Source of the DNA: Coleophoma eucalyptorum
Lineage: Eukaryota; Ascomycota; Leotiomycetes; Helotiales; Dermateaceae
NCBI GenBank assembly: GCA_026120035.1
Contig: JALRME010000037.1
Coordinates: 284,001-348,000, forward strand
Direction: 5' to 3'
Length of the DNA stretch: 64,000 nt
Within the stretch, counting starts at the first letter, position 1. Every line of letters starts with the position of its first letter. Below the pieces are notes generated by a model, which searched no databases, was not told the DNA's origin, and saw only the letters and a program-made list of their open reading frames with translations. Both the position numbers and the translations under genes were made by a program. Shown piece after piece: positions 19,755-30,902 of this stretch.

Positions 19755-21273
19755 TCAGGCACTAGGGATGGGAGGAATCATGCCAAGTTCTGCAAAAGTC
19801 TCGAAGGCCTGCCGCATAGACTCCACAGAATCGACATAACCGTGCCAGCCTAACTTTCGGGCCTTATCCATGCTGAAAGTAGGCGGCAATCATTAGAGCT
19901 CAATTCAACCAAAGAAAGTATATATTGACAACACTTACCTTACAGACCAAGGCCATGAAATAGTACAGGAGAACTGAAGTGGCGCAAAAAGCTCCGGAAT
20001 ATTCTCGAACGGGTTGGTTTGGAGGTGATGCTCTTTCGACAACACTCTCCACGCGTGGAGAACATCTAGCGCCGTGGCCCAATCCACCAAATCGAACGAG
20101 TAACGTAGTCTACCCGAAGGTCCATACCTGTCACGAAATTGTTAGAAGATATCCTTACTGGCTAGTAGCAAAGGAAATATTGGAGAAGACATGCCCACGA
20201 GGTGTTACCGGCATTTCCATCTCCGTATACTCGGCATCTACTCGCGGTAGCTCCCAGTCCAACTCGTACCAGCGGGCGAGAACGGGCCAAAACTTTCCCC
20301 AGGTAAACTCCGAGCCGTCCCAGATATTGAGCGATTGGTTTCCTGCATCGGGATTGAGTACTAGCCATTCATGAAAGAGGCTATTTAGCGTGCCACTGGA
20401 AATTGGTTGCACCTTATCCCAAGCAGCAAGATCCCCGGGAAATAAGAGCGGCCGTTTGTGGTACTTCTGAACCGAAGCGTAGACAGCAAGGGGATAGAAT
20501 ATGTTCATTAACGAACCTCGGACGGCACCTAGAATCCAGGATGGGTGTGTGATGTTATACTCTAGCATTCGAGGCTGGCAATATTTGATGAGTATGTCCT
20601 CTTGCGTGTAGTAGAAGTTAGGCTCGACATTGGTCCGTGGGTCGGACTCCACCATGGGTATACTAACAGGTCCTAAGTGGACACCGTATGTCTTCAGTCC
20701 CGTTTGAAGAAGAATCCGCTGAGGTACAATTGAGCACAGATCTAATGCCCTGAGAAGGTTTTGTAGAAGCCGGCCTCATAGAAAAGCCATAGCATTAGCT
20801 TTAGTAGTCTACTAGGGAAGAAAGGTATATCTCTACCATTAACCTCGCACAAGCGTTCCGCACTACCAAAGACTGGCTCACCTGGCTCGGGGCGAAGTTG
20901 GACATAGGAGAAGAAAAAGACAACATCTCTACATAATCAGTTTTCAGTTCTACGATAATCATCAGATAATAATTGTGACTTACGCGACGACGCAGTTGTC
21001 TCGTAGAGCAGTGGCTATGTCCTCTGGGTGGGAAAGTAGGTCTACGGAGATATGCTTTGTGTTCTCTGCCTTCACAGACGGTGGGGACCGTGATACAGCG
21101 TACACTTTCTCCCAGCGCTGTGGAGATTGACCTAGGACTTGGAGCATGTGCTGGCCAGACATACCGCTTGCGCCTGCGACGATTGCTCGTAACCCTTTGA
21201 ATGGTACGGGTATAGTGGGAAGACCATGGAAAATGCCCTTCGACTGGATTGTTAGAGCTGTTTGCGACGACAT
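19755..21273 (-). CDS. PRISE-type SDR (progesterone 5-beta-reductase/iridoid synthase-like), 422 aa
   Basis: Extended SDR of the PRISE group, reducing enones with NADPH. Exons (transcript order) 21273-20984, 20928-20837, 20774-20195, 20127-19939, 19872-19755; the 1269 nt are in phase. The nucleotide loop AIVAGASGMSGQHML is at about residues 30-45, SRSPP after the second strand suggests NADPH, then ADVVFFFSYVQ, the PRISE signature NFYYTQEDIL with the conserved Tyr, HPSWILGAVRGS, and the C-terminal WPWSVSMDKARKLGWHGY. The third intron (20128-20194) gives the family junction PRGYGPSGRLRYSF only with a GC donor (GCATGT). A GT alternative starting 36 nt later would leave a 31-nt intron and add 12 residues. 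Fungal members act in terpenoid and polyketide tailoring; substrate unknown. Confidence 0.87.
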
Positions 21274-22180
21274 AGTTGCAGATTTTGAAGATGAAATGTT
21301 CCGCGTTATTATGGTAAAGTGTAGTCTCTCGTTGGAAGTATTGAAGATAATATCCGTAGAATATATGTACAAAACTAAAGGTGTGAGCTCGTTAGATTTA
21401 GCCCTGGACTCACTAACTCATAACAAACCATGCCTTCGAAGTCGCTTCAAACCTCTTTTGCGCCGTTTCCGAGAATATCAACAATTGTTCCACCTTCAGT
21501 TTTAGTGCGGATTGACTTCTCATTACCGGAAATCGTGATGAAATGACATCAAGTTCTGTATAATGGCAGGCTGATTACTAAATATCATACTTTTATCACT
21601 GGGTTTCATAAATGCACGCTTCGAACTCTGAGCATCTAACCAAAAACACGCCAGAGCTTATCAATAAACGGACCGCTTCCACTCAAGGCATGGATATGCA
21701 ACAGTCGCCGTGCATTGTATAAGTAGGCATGTGAAGCTTCATGGTACCCGGTGTCTGTTGTCGACTCGTCACAAAGTGAGTTTCTGCGTTCCGTCTATAA
21801 TAGCCTACGAATATAAGCCAACACACACATCGGCGACATTAGTCCAGCCAAAGGCGCTTCTGACCCGCTTCGCTGTCTTCTCATCACCCACAGGAGCATC
21901 ACCATCGCTGAACTCTGCATGCAAGAGCATGTGCTTTGTATGGGTGCGGGTGCGGGTGCGGGTTGGGTCCTACAATGCGTGGAAGGTGGGATCGCGCACC
22001 CGGACATCCATATTCATGCACAACTGCATATGGCGCGCTTTACTTATACTACTCGGACATCTGAAAGCTCACTCGTGGTTGAAATTTGAAATAGACACAG
22101 GTACAAGATAAATCAGTAATCATGGAGTAGAAACAAAGCACCCTAGCACTGCAGCTCATGCTTTCTACGACGATTATCCT
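21274..22180. other. Intergenic with a possible gene-tail remnant
   Basis: On the minus strand at about 22042-21808 a frame reads MQLCMNMDVRVRDPTFHAL, a TAG, a Thr-Arg repeat coded by a GGGTGC hexamer repeat (about 21943-21962), then HMLLHAEFSDGDAPVGDEKT and a tail ending VCVGLYS. It looks protein-like but I do not recognise it, and the TAG suggests a broken gene end. No other content seen. Confidence 0.3.
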
Positions 22181-23393
22181 TCAAACATTGGTTTCTGCAA
22201 TCCTGTAGAGGTACTTCAAGCCGCTGTTCTTACCATCTTTGACCGCCTTCAGACCTTGCTCAACACCTCCTAGCCCGCCTGGAACAACTTCCAAGGGATG
22301 GGGCTTGATCAGCTCATTTGCGAGCGCATACTCCAAATAGCGGAAAAATATGAACCCGACTTCCCGATTCGTGATGGAATCTCTCTTGTCGACCTGTGGA
22401 GCAAGAGCCCACAACTCTGGGGCAAATACGAGACTCATCTGCACGCTGCTCGAGATATCGATACCCTCCTCGTGCTTCAAAACCGTACCAAGAACTCCAC
22501 TCTCAGAGTCTATAGCGCGGCCCAAGAGGTTAAGTGTACTGGAGTTGCTGATGGCATCGAATGCATACTTGATCTTTTCATTTGGGAGGATAGCCTTCGA
22601 AATAGAGGCTAAGAGCTTCTCTTCGCCTTGTCTGTAGTCAATGACAACGTCTCCTTTGCCTGGATCGGTAATGGTTTTGACATAATCCGAGCCTTGGCCG
22701 GCCACTGCGATGATTGGATGAAGATTTGAAAGAATCGCAAGCTTCACGGCAAACGCCCCAACTGCAGAACTTGCGCCATAGATCAGAATTGGAGTGCGGG
22801 TTTTGCTAGGAGCCCACGGCGCAGGAAGTTGCATATGATGGTATAGACCGAGAGCTGCAGTAATATATGGCAGTCCGTATGTCGCGGTATCTGCAAGCAA
22901 AAGTCAATATGCACCCCTTCAGGATCAAGTTCTTAATATATATACCTTCGAAAGACATAGAATCAGGAATTCGGAAGGTAGTATGAGAGGGGCCGACAGA
23001 ATATTCAGCATAGCCTGAGCCGTGATTGGTAGCCCCAACACGGTCACCCACCTTGAACTCTGTTACTCCTGGACCTACAAAGAAGAATCAGTATGAATTG
23101 GACTTGCAGTGCTATTTATTAATATGGGTTCTTTCCCAAGCCGAGCAGATGATGGCATCCTTACCAACTGAGTGGACGAACCCAGTCACGTCCTTGCCAG
23201 TGCTATTGTATCCTTTGTTTTCAATCTCACCATGGAGCTGTATCTCCTCCTGTCTAGTTGTAGATTTCCAATCAATAGGGTTTGTGGCAGCGATGACAAC
23301 CCTGATGATCACCTCATGTGGCCCAGGAATTGGAATTGGGCTGTCGTCAATAACTCTGACTTTTAATCCTTCATAAATGACTGCTTCCTTCAT
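22181..23393 (-). CDS. Zinc-type MDR oxidoreductase, trans-enoyl-reductase-like, 355 aa
   Basis: Medium-chain dehydrogenase/reductase. Exons in transcript order 23393-23165, 23074-22946, 22890-22181, total 1068 nt, GT-AG introns. The N-terminal GroES-like domain starts MKEAVIYEGLKVRVID and has NPIDWK and GKDVTGFV. FKVGDRVGATNHGSG and DTATYGLPYITAALGLYHHM follow, and the Rossmann motif is ILIYGASSAVGAFAVKLA (GxSxxVG type). The catalytic-zinc cysteine of true alcohol dehydrogenases is not seen at the NPIDWK site, as in stand-alone enoyl reductases (ToxD/LovC-like) and quinone reductases. Such enzymes often work in trans with a highly reducing PKS, but none lies in this window. Confidence 0.87.
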
Positions 23394-24225
23394 CCTGGTT
23401 AGAATGGAGCACAAAAAGTTTCATGTACGTGTTGTGTTTGTGGTGTGATATGCTGTGGGTCTCCAAAATAAAGAAAGCGAAACAATCGGAATTTGCGAAT
23501 AGCAGCCAAATGACGAGTCTTTAAACCGGCAGTTGAACTCCTGGTATGGCATAGAAGCACGTAATAACGCAAGTCACTGAAAAGTAGCTGGTCCTTCCTT
23601 TTTGTTGGCAGGAGTTGAATGATTCATAATCTATGCAATCTCATACACACCCACACTGGATCTTACATCCCACTCATTTCGTGAAACGGTTTCGTACGGA
23701 TTTATCAGCAGACTGATAAGTCCAAATGAAGCGACGTCACACACCACTGTAGCCAAACTCGCATTGCTAGAATACTCAGTGGGCGTGAAAATCTACTAAA
23801 TCATACGGAACCACAGATAAAAAGTGATATATGATGGTGTAAAGTTTGATAAATGGAGCATCATCGACATCACGAAATCCAACGTTCAGCTGTTAGGATG
23901 ACGACTTGGCAAACTCTCGTTGCGTAACTAATCAACACGACCGAGGATGTAATCTTTTTCGATGCTACCAATGACATCTGGTCTAGTCACCAGATCTGGG
24001 GTATAATACGATATATGATTTCAAATCAATCTGACAGTGAAAACAGGAATATATAGGATAAGTGTCACACACTAAGTAGTAGAGTATAGCATTGAGTATT
24101 GTAAACTTGTATTTTCTATAGTGTGAGTGTAAGGTACCTTCCAGTGAGTGATTGATCATGTGAGCCATTGGTCATGTGATGTTGGTTGCTAAGATATGAG
24201 CATATCTCATCCAGAATGAAAGCAG
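23394..24225. other. Intergenic
   Basis: AT-rich, no gene recognised; promoter of the MDR gene at the left, and the degraded 3' side of the GNAT fragment at the right. Confidence 0.5.
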
Positions 24226-24510
24226 CTATCCTAGATCAGGTGGGAAGCCATCTTTGCGGTGGGCTATGGATATGAACCCGATTTCTGGCCCTGTCACACT
24301 GCCCAGGGGGATGATGTACCTAGCGGGACCAGGGGGGTTATGTCCCTTCAGTAGTGAGCGGTGGAGGATAGTGCGACTGAGTAGACTATGTAACCGCTCT
24401 TCAGGCATGCCCGTTACCTCGGACGTGAAGGAGAGATCATCTGGGAATCTATAAACGCAGAGGGTAAGACGCGAGGTAAAGAGTAAAGGGGCAATCTTTG
24501 GTTGAGACAT
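24226..24510 (-). pseudogene. Truncated GNAT acetyltransferase
   Basis: 94 codons match the N-terminal half of a fungal GNAT N-acetyltransferase: KIAPLLFTSRLTLCVYRF (beta-strand 'TSRL-L' start) and GPEIGFISIAHRKDGFPPDLG. In family members DLG is followed by Trp or Tyr and then a run like ALL-EFWGKGYATEA; here the next codon is TAG, followed in frame by LLSFWMRYAHILATN, a degraded echo of that acetyl-CoA-binding segment. TGG-to-TAG is a G-to-A change as RIP would make. The rest of the acetyl-CoA site is missing, so I call it broken. Confidence 0.6.
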
Positions 24511-25502
24511 AAGAAACTTGATTGCAAACTCTGGATTTGAGTGGAGTGCTTATCTATCTACTAATTCCTATGCAAGGTGGCAGAGACCTATATAGAGGGA
24601 TGAAACTTCGCAGATAGGATTACTTGGGCCGATTGCAACTGATGCTGACTAATGGTGACCTTCCTTAACTGCGATTGATTTTCCTTTTCTAGCCATCCGG
24701 ACTCTGTCAGCTTTAGTCTTACCGTACCACAGTGACCGCATCTGTAAGCCCGCAGGACTGGATAGGCAACGACTGCGAAGACAAGTGGGCTTTGACAGGC
24801 TGTCCGATAACTTCGCTGAGAACTTTCAATTCGTAAGGGTAATCGATTAAAACAGATAGATATACAAAGCACTAGGTCGCCTTTGATGGCGATTCGTCAA
24901 CTTTTCAAAACAAACACCCACTTCTTTTGAATTAGTTATAGCTCTACAACCACCCAATCCTATAACCTCTTATTACATAGTATAATAGAAAACTAGCCAG
25001 ATTCTACATCTGGGTTTTTCTAGCTCCCTAATATCTCGTATACTACCTCTTGATGGCGAAGCCACTGTCTGGCTGCCCGTGTCGGCGTTTCCACAATCGA
25101 CGACGATCGGTAACTTGACAACACTTGGTGCCTTTACTCTCACCACCATGGGACTCTTAGAACTCTTTATGCTCTATCTATTTCTGGTAACCTAGTATCT
25201 TGGTATTTTAGAAACAGTATGGGTCGTGGACATAATATAAGTATCTCCGATAGGTCCAACCAATGCTGCGTTTGGATTGAAGGGGCCTTAGACTGCATCA
25301 AAAATGCCTATAAAAGATGGTCAGGACTTTCCATATAATGACTCGTGTTTCTAGGTCACAGTTACTTTTTTCGTCATGTGCATTGTGTGAAGAGAGCAAA
25401 TCTGATCAATTTCACAATCTTCCTTCTCTCAGCCGTAGTACTCTAAACCAAACCAAACCAAATCAAACCGAAAGCTTTCAAACAAGATACCTTCCATAGA
25501 TT
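24511..25502. other. Intergenic
   Basis: No gene recognised. A TATAAAAG-like box at about 25309-25316 and a CT/CA-rich leader precede the amidase relic. Confidence 0.5.
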
Positions 25503-26294
25503 TGGAGGAGCTTACAGTCCATGAAGTGCATGATAGCCATATAAACGGCTTGTATAACGCGGAAACACTTGTTGCTGCGTATCAGCAGTGTATACAGCAG
25601 CTGGACTGCAATGAAGATGGCCCTTGCCTACACTCCATACTTTTTGTTAAATCCTGGAACGTTGACCGAGGCCAAGAAATTGGAAGATGCATTCAAAACT
25701 GAGGGAAAGTTTGTGGAGCCGCTGCATGGTAACCCCATTGTGGTGAAGGATGACGTGCAGGTGAAAGGGTTGCATACTACCTTTGGCTTCATGGTAGCCA
25801 AAATCTTCGTCTCCAAGGAAGATGCAACCGTTACAAAGAAGTTGAGAGAAGCGGGGGCCAGCATCCTCGAGAATCTCTCCATGCCAGGTAGGACCACAAT
25901 TCAGCCAGGGCAGGAGTACATCGTTGAAGTAGATCAGCGTGATCGGTTCCAGCTCGTTGTCATGTCCGCAATGTCTATGGCAAACGTATCAGCGCTGAAT
26001 TTTCCTACGACCAAGCTCCCTGCGCCTCGCTATACTGACATTGACATAAAGCTGCGTACATCTTTTCCTACCAATACGGGCTTTGCAAGCTCGCTGCGTT
26101 GCCTGGCCATAACGGGACTTTTAGGCTTCATGGTCACATCAGCTATGCCCGTGGGTCTAGTAATTGTCGGATTACCTCTCTCTGACCAGCTTCTGCTCAG
26201 TATATCATACGCCACCGCGAACGTTGTTCAAGGACACCGGGCTCCGGAACTTTCACCGTCGTGCTGGGCTCCCACAAAGCACGGTTCAGGATAA
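25503..26294 (+). pseudogene. Amidase (AS family) pseudogene with internal deletion and frameshift
   Basis: Segments of an amidase-signature enzyme are in order but incomplete. The N-terminal helix (LYNAETLVAAYQQCIQQLDC) is in one frame. After a frameshift near 25640, NPGTLTEAKKLEDAF and PLHGNPIVVKDDVQVKG with DATVTKKLREAGASILENLS follow; the Lys in VVKDD corresponds to the catalytic Lys. The C-terminal core follows almost directly (TDIDIKLRTSFPTNTGFASS, then GLVIVGLPLSDQLLLSISYA). The Gly/Ser-rich stretch with both catalytic serines and most of the central domain, about 250-300 residues, is absent. No active protein can be made. Confidence 0.75.
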
Positions 26295-26457
26295 CGCTCA
26301 AACGAAGAAATCCAATGCTTTCATTACCACTGCTAGTTGGGTAAATAAGGTATCATACACAAAAACATCACTTAGGGCAACACTGTGAAGAGATAAAAGT
26401 TTAATTAAAGAGAAACTGCTTTATTGTTTCGCATACCTAGGACTTGAACCTTTCCCG

Positions 26458-29330
26458 CTAGTCAACAAACCAGACCTGATCATCGTCTAACCTCTGTGCA
26501 AGAAAAATCTCCTGCCTGTACCAATTCGCAATCTTTTTCCATACATGATCCAGAAAATCGTCAGGCCACATGTAGTTGATGGCATCGACAAGCTTCTGGT
26601 CAGTATTTTGAGCACTCTTCATCAAAGACTGCATCTCCTGCTTCAATATGCCCATGATCTGTTTATATTCTTCGTTCTCTACATCGCCAATTTGACACAT
26701 CCGCCGTGTCAATTCGTGCTTTCGAAGTTGCATTGCAATTTGCTCGATAGCATTCACCACTAGTCTTTCCTCGGGACCACATCGCGAAACTATCACAAAC
26801 CCTTCAGACCTAACAGCAATTCCTTTATTATTGTCGCGTTTTCTATCGGCTGGAGACACATGACTATCTGTAGGAACTTTTGCTGATTGTATCATTGTAG
26901 CCGCCTCCACCATCTGTACGATAAGACCTGGACAATCTTCCTCAGCAGACTTTTGTTTTGATGTAGGAATCTTCTGTGATAGTAAGGCACAATGTCCGAT
27001 AGATGCTATATAATGTAGCGGATGGGTCATTCCAATTTGCCAAGCTCTTTCATTATTGTCCCCCTCAATCCGATTTTCATATTCCGCATCTGCACGAAAA
27101 AACTTGAACAAGGAGTTGTCTGGCGTTTGAAAGTATATAAAATCTTCTGGTAGAGATTTTATAGTCCCATCTTTCGTTCTTAAGCTTCCTGCAAAGGGAT
27201 CACGAGAGAGACCATCATTGTAGACGGGTGGATGTAAGTGAAATCCTGGAAACTGTACCCGCAGGCCCAGAGGAGTTCGGGACTCAGCACGGGGTGTTCC
27301 AAAGTATACTTGTCTTCCGCCAGGGCCGCCATCTCGTGCGGCAAATCCAAGCATACTTTTAGGTGCCCATCGAAAGCCAGGCGTGTTTGAGCGAGGTTCA
27401 GGGAGGAATATAATTCCACTTGGAACTCCACATCGGGATTTAATGAGTAGGTCCCAAGCTTGACACATTCTCGACTGCTCTGCAACCGAGGTGATAGCAG
27501 ACATGTCTAAGGACATCAAGGTTCCAATGCAAAGCGGCTCGTCGGTGGCTACTGTAACGGACCGATTCTTGAGAGCAGAATCAAGAATAGATAGGTTGGC
27601 TTGGGGTCTTCTATACTCTTCATTGTAAAAAAAGGATCGTAAGAGGCTTATTTCGTGCAGTATTGCAGAAGTTGGTCCTCGATGCCAGACGTCACTTGTC
27701 CATAGCTTCAGAACTCTGAGGTAGATATAATTAAGGGCAATTGCTTTATCGAATTGAAATAGGAGAACTTTGGCAAGTGCTGCTTCTTGTAACGTCCACA
27801 ATCGACGCATCCAGCTACAATTGAGGATCCTTGCCATGACTTCGAACGCTGACATTGTACCAACTGTATAAGGTCTTAAACTTGAATCAAGGACAAGGAC
27901 TCCAGCCGCTCCTTTGTACACGTTCTGGATTTTTTGAAGTGAGATATCTTTCGCCGATCGTGGCTCAATAGGACAACATAGAGTGTCCAACCAAACAAGT
28001 ACGCTGAACTCGTCGTCATTAGCTCCATCGTTCTCGTGTTTTGGGGCAAAATCCGAAATTGCTTTAATCCAATCACGGACGCGCGCCAATTGACAACAAT
28101 AAAGAGAATTAGATGTTGGGTTTCCCATTCCATCTGCCCATACCTATAATTCTTTTGGTCAGCAGAGTAATAGAAAAGATTGTATACATGGCTACTAGCT
28201 CTAACCTCTCAAATGTATACACTTACATGAGAAATAGCCATATACTTTGCTTCTGGAGCCGATTCTATCACCTCAACCTTCAAATTATTAATATCTTTAT
28301 CGCCACCGGTAATTTTCAGAATTGGAACCAAGTCCTTCTTTTGAAGGATTTTAATCACGGCCTTATTATCAATTGTTAGCAGCTCACATCGGCAACCCTC
28401 TGCGGTGTGCTCAACGGTATAGCTTTTTATGTCGATCTGACCAGCTGCACAACGCTGTCTGGTGCAAACGGTATGATCCCGTTCGGGCAAAGATTTATTT
28501 ATCCTGCTAATGAGGTACGCCATATGCGCCGAGTCGATCGTGTTGGCACATTTCTCTATTTCACTTGGACACCAACCTAAGCCAGTCATTGCCCCCCTGA
28601 CTTCGTCATCCCAGAAATACTTTGCCCACAAACCCCATGGCTTTGTATCAATATCCAACTCGCTGGCGCAGTGAGCCACAAAATGCATCAGGATTTCTCC
28701 GATTCCGCCTATGGATAGTTTGATCAACGGATCGAAGCTTTCCACCGCCCCAGAGTGGACTTGGGAGGCATATTGGATGCAGTAAGACAAATGTCTCGTC
28801 CGTATCTTCTTCTGTTCGATATCAACCGGTTGATCCTTGAACTCCTTCAATCCAGACTGGACAAGGGGAAGGAGCAGTTCGGTTGTGAGGAAGCTCTTTC
28901 CATCTTCTTCATATCGGAAACAATGGTAAAGCGCATCAAGGTCCTCTTTCCTCTTCTTCACCTTCTCATTCTCATCCCCTTCAAAATCGGACAAGGAAGC
29001 TTCCTCGCCAAAAAACTCTAGAAGGAGGCCGAAGACTAACCATGTCTGGAAGAAAGCAGCTTGTTCTCTGGGGTCAGGGACTGGGCGAGTAGATCGACCC
29101 CGAACGGGTACGGGGTGGTAGTCGGGAGACGGGTAATTAACGAAGGCTACCTTTCGACGCTGGGCATATTGTAAAAAGGACAGCCCATCATAGCGTTGGT
29201 CGGCCACATAAGGCACTCGGGGAATGGTGTAAACCGAGCTGTTGGGATGAAGAAAATGCTCCATTTCGAGGAATTCGGAGTCATAGGAAAGAATTCCATC
29301 ACAGGTGCGGCTGAGTACAAGTCGACACAT
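26458..29330 (-). CDS. HET-domain protein (heterokaryon incompatibility type), 929 aa
   Basis: Large intracellular protein with the HET domain, which in ascomycetes triggers cell death after fusion of unlike hyphae. Two exons in transcript order, 29330-28227 and 28143-26458, joined by an 83-nt GTAAGT...TATAG intron exactly inside the first HET block. Residues 1-350 have no domain I recognise. HET block 1 is AISHVWADGMGNP (about 365-377), block 2 VLVWLDTLCCPIE followed by IQNVYKGAAGVLVLD, and block 3 WMRRLWTLQEAALAKVLLF; all three are intact. The remaining 400 residues are helical, including a coiled-coil-like end (ENEEYKQIMGILKQEMQSL). Divergent from the TLC gene across about 540 bp. Allelic self/non-self function is inferred from the family only. 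Confidence 0.9.
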
Positions 29331-29377
29331 TCGATGGCTGCTCCAGATCTAGTCTGGGTCGAACTTAATGTTGATGT

Positions 29378-29584
29378 CACGTGGCATTCACGTGGTGACA
29401 CACTGCATCAAGTGGAAACATGTTAAACTCCACGTCACCTGATTCATCGATTCAATTTGTCTTGGGTTCAAAGGGTCCCGCTGTCTTTAGCTGAATTTTG
29501 TCCAATCCAATCTCATGACTCGGACGAACCCGATTGTGCCGCAGCTTGACACACGACTAACCAACATGACTCGACCATCACGTG
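29378..29584. promoter_or_regulatory. Three CACGTG E-boxes in the HET/TLC divergent promoter
   Basis: CACGTG occurs at 29378-29383, 29389-29394 and 29579-29584 in the space between the HET gene (start 29330, minus) and the TLC gene (start 29869, plus). The first two are 11 bp apart, one helical turn, which suits paired bHLH binding (Cbf1/SREBP-like). Basis is the motif only. Confidence 0.45.
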
Positions 29585-29868
29585 AGCAGCCCCCAAGGTT
29601 GGCTCCACAGAAGATGGGTAGAATCGAATTCGGGATGTCTGCGCCAGGTTAAGCGCTGCCGCCGCCACCTCAACGAGAACATAACGGTGCTGACTATTAC
29701 TGGGGCCGTCTAAACGAACTCACTTAGGCTATCAATCATGGTGGCTCTGTCCACGTCAGCAGCGGTTGAGCGCCGACCTCCCAACAACCCCTTCTCATCG
29801 TTGCGGTTCCCCTCTACTCCCCAACTTTCCTTTGGCAGCACGCTTCTCATAAGGCAGTCATCGTGACT

Positions 29869-30902
29869 ATGAGAGACCCGTTCATCTCTCCACCAGCGGC
29901 CTTGATTAGCTTGGTACAGCCGGTGGCCGACTCGCTGTCCTTGCCCGCGCTCGCCTTCCACTTCCATGAGGTCTTCATCGGCTGGGCCATCTATCACGCC
30001 TTGGACCGCTATATTTCTCCCGTGTTGTCACGGCGCCTCTTTCCGCGGACTTATGGTGCCATCGATGCGCGCACTCGCATCAACTGGGACATGCGTGTGG
30101 CGTCCTTAACGCAAGCCGTGTGCGTGAGCGCCCTGGCCGGGTGGGTGAAATATGTTGACCACGACGTGGCCGCTATGACGGCGATCAAACGATTGTACGG
30201 TTATAGTGGCAGCATTGGCATGGTGCAAGGCTTTGCCGCAGGTTATTTCGTATGGGACTTGAGTGTGTGTGTCATTCACTACCGGCTCTTAGGGCCCGAG
30301 ACATTGGTGCATGCGATCAGTGCACTGGGCATGATCCTTCTGGCCTTTGTAAGTTCTTCCTCAAAACCTATGGTTGCGTGTTTTCTCTAGTATTGAAGGA
30401 CCCAGTGGAATAGTTGTATTTGGGACTCTGAGCTGACACAAAATGCTTCAAGCGCCCTTTCATGCAATATTATGGACTCAGTTTCATCATGTATGAGCTT
30501 AGCACCCCATTTCTCAACATCCATTGGTTTCTAGACAAGTTCAACATGACAGGAACTAAGGTCCAGCTTTACAATGGGCTACTTCTAGTGTCGACGTTCG
30601 TCCTCAGCCGCCTTCTCTGGGGCAGCTACAATATTATCCGCATGACGTATGATGTGTGGACTGCAGCCCGCAGTACTGGTATTGATCTTGACTTTAGAAA
30701 CGCAACTAACTGGAGCTCCGACGAACTATTAAGTGGGAAAGAAAGTTCCGGAGAGCCTAGGTCCTTTGAGACCTGGTTGGTTGGCATTTTTATAGGAGGA
30801 AATATGGTTTTGTGGTCATTGAATGTATTTTGGCTCGGACAGATGATCAAAGCATTAAAGAAGAGGTTCACCCCAGCACAGGATAGCAAGAAGGACAATT
30901 AA
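29869..30902 (+). CDS. TLC-domain membrane protein, 309 aa
   Basis: Multi-pass membrane protein of the TRAM/LAG1/CLN8 (TLC) superfamily, TMEM56/TLCD-like rather than ceramide synthase. Exons 29869-30348 and 30453-30902, 104-nt intron, phase 0. About six or seven hydrophobic segments are seen, with the conserved FAAGYFVWDLSVCVIHY and GPETLVHAISALGMILLAF stretches and the His-containing core, then RPFMQYYGLSFIMYELSTPF and NIHWFLDK, typical of the family. It ends in a charged cytoplasmic tail (KKRFTPAQDSKKDN). Likely located in the ER or plasma membrane and concerned with lipid composition. The first ATG is at 29869. Confidence 0.87.

Noticed and set aside
20128..20194. A 31-nt GT-AG intron (GTAAGG...GACAG) in the PRISE gene
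   Set aside because: 31 nt is shorter than any other intron here and would add 12 residues between PRG and YGP; the 67-nt GC-AG intron gives the family junction. Not fully excluded without RNA data.
26376..26470. tRNA-like words (ACTTGAACCTTTCCCGC) near the HET gene end
   Set aside because: No cloverleaf can be formed around them.
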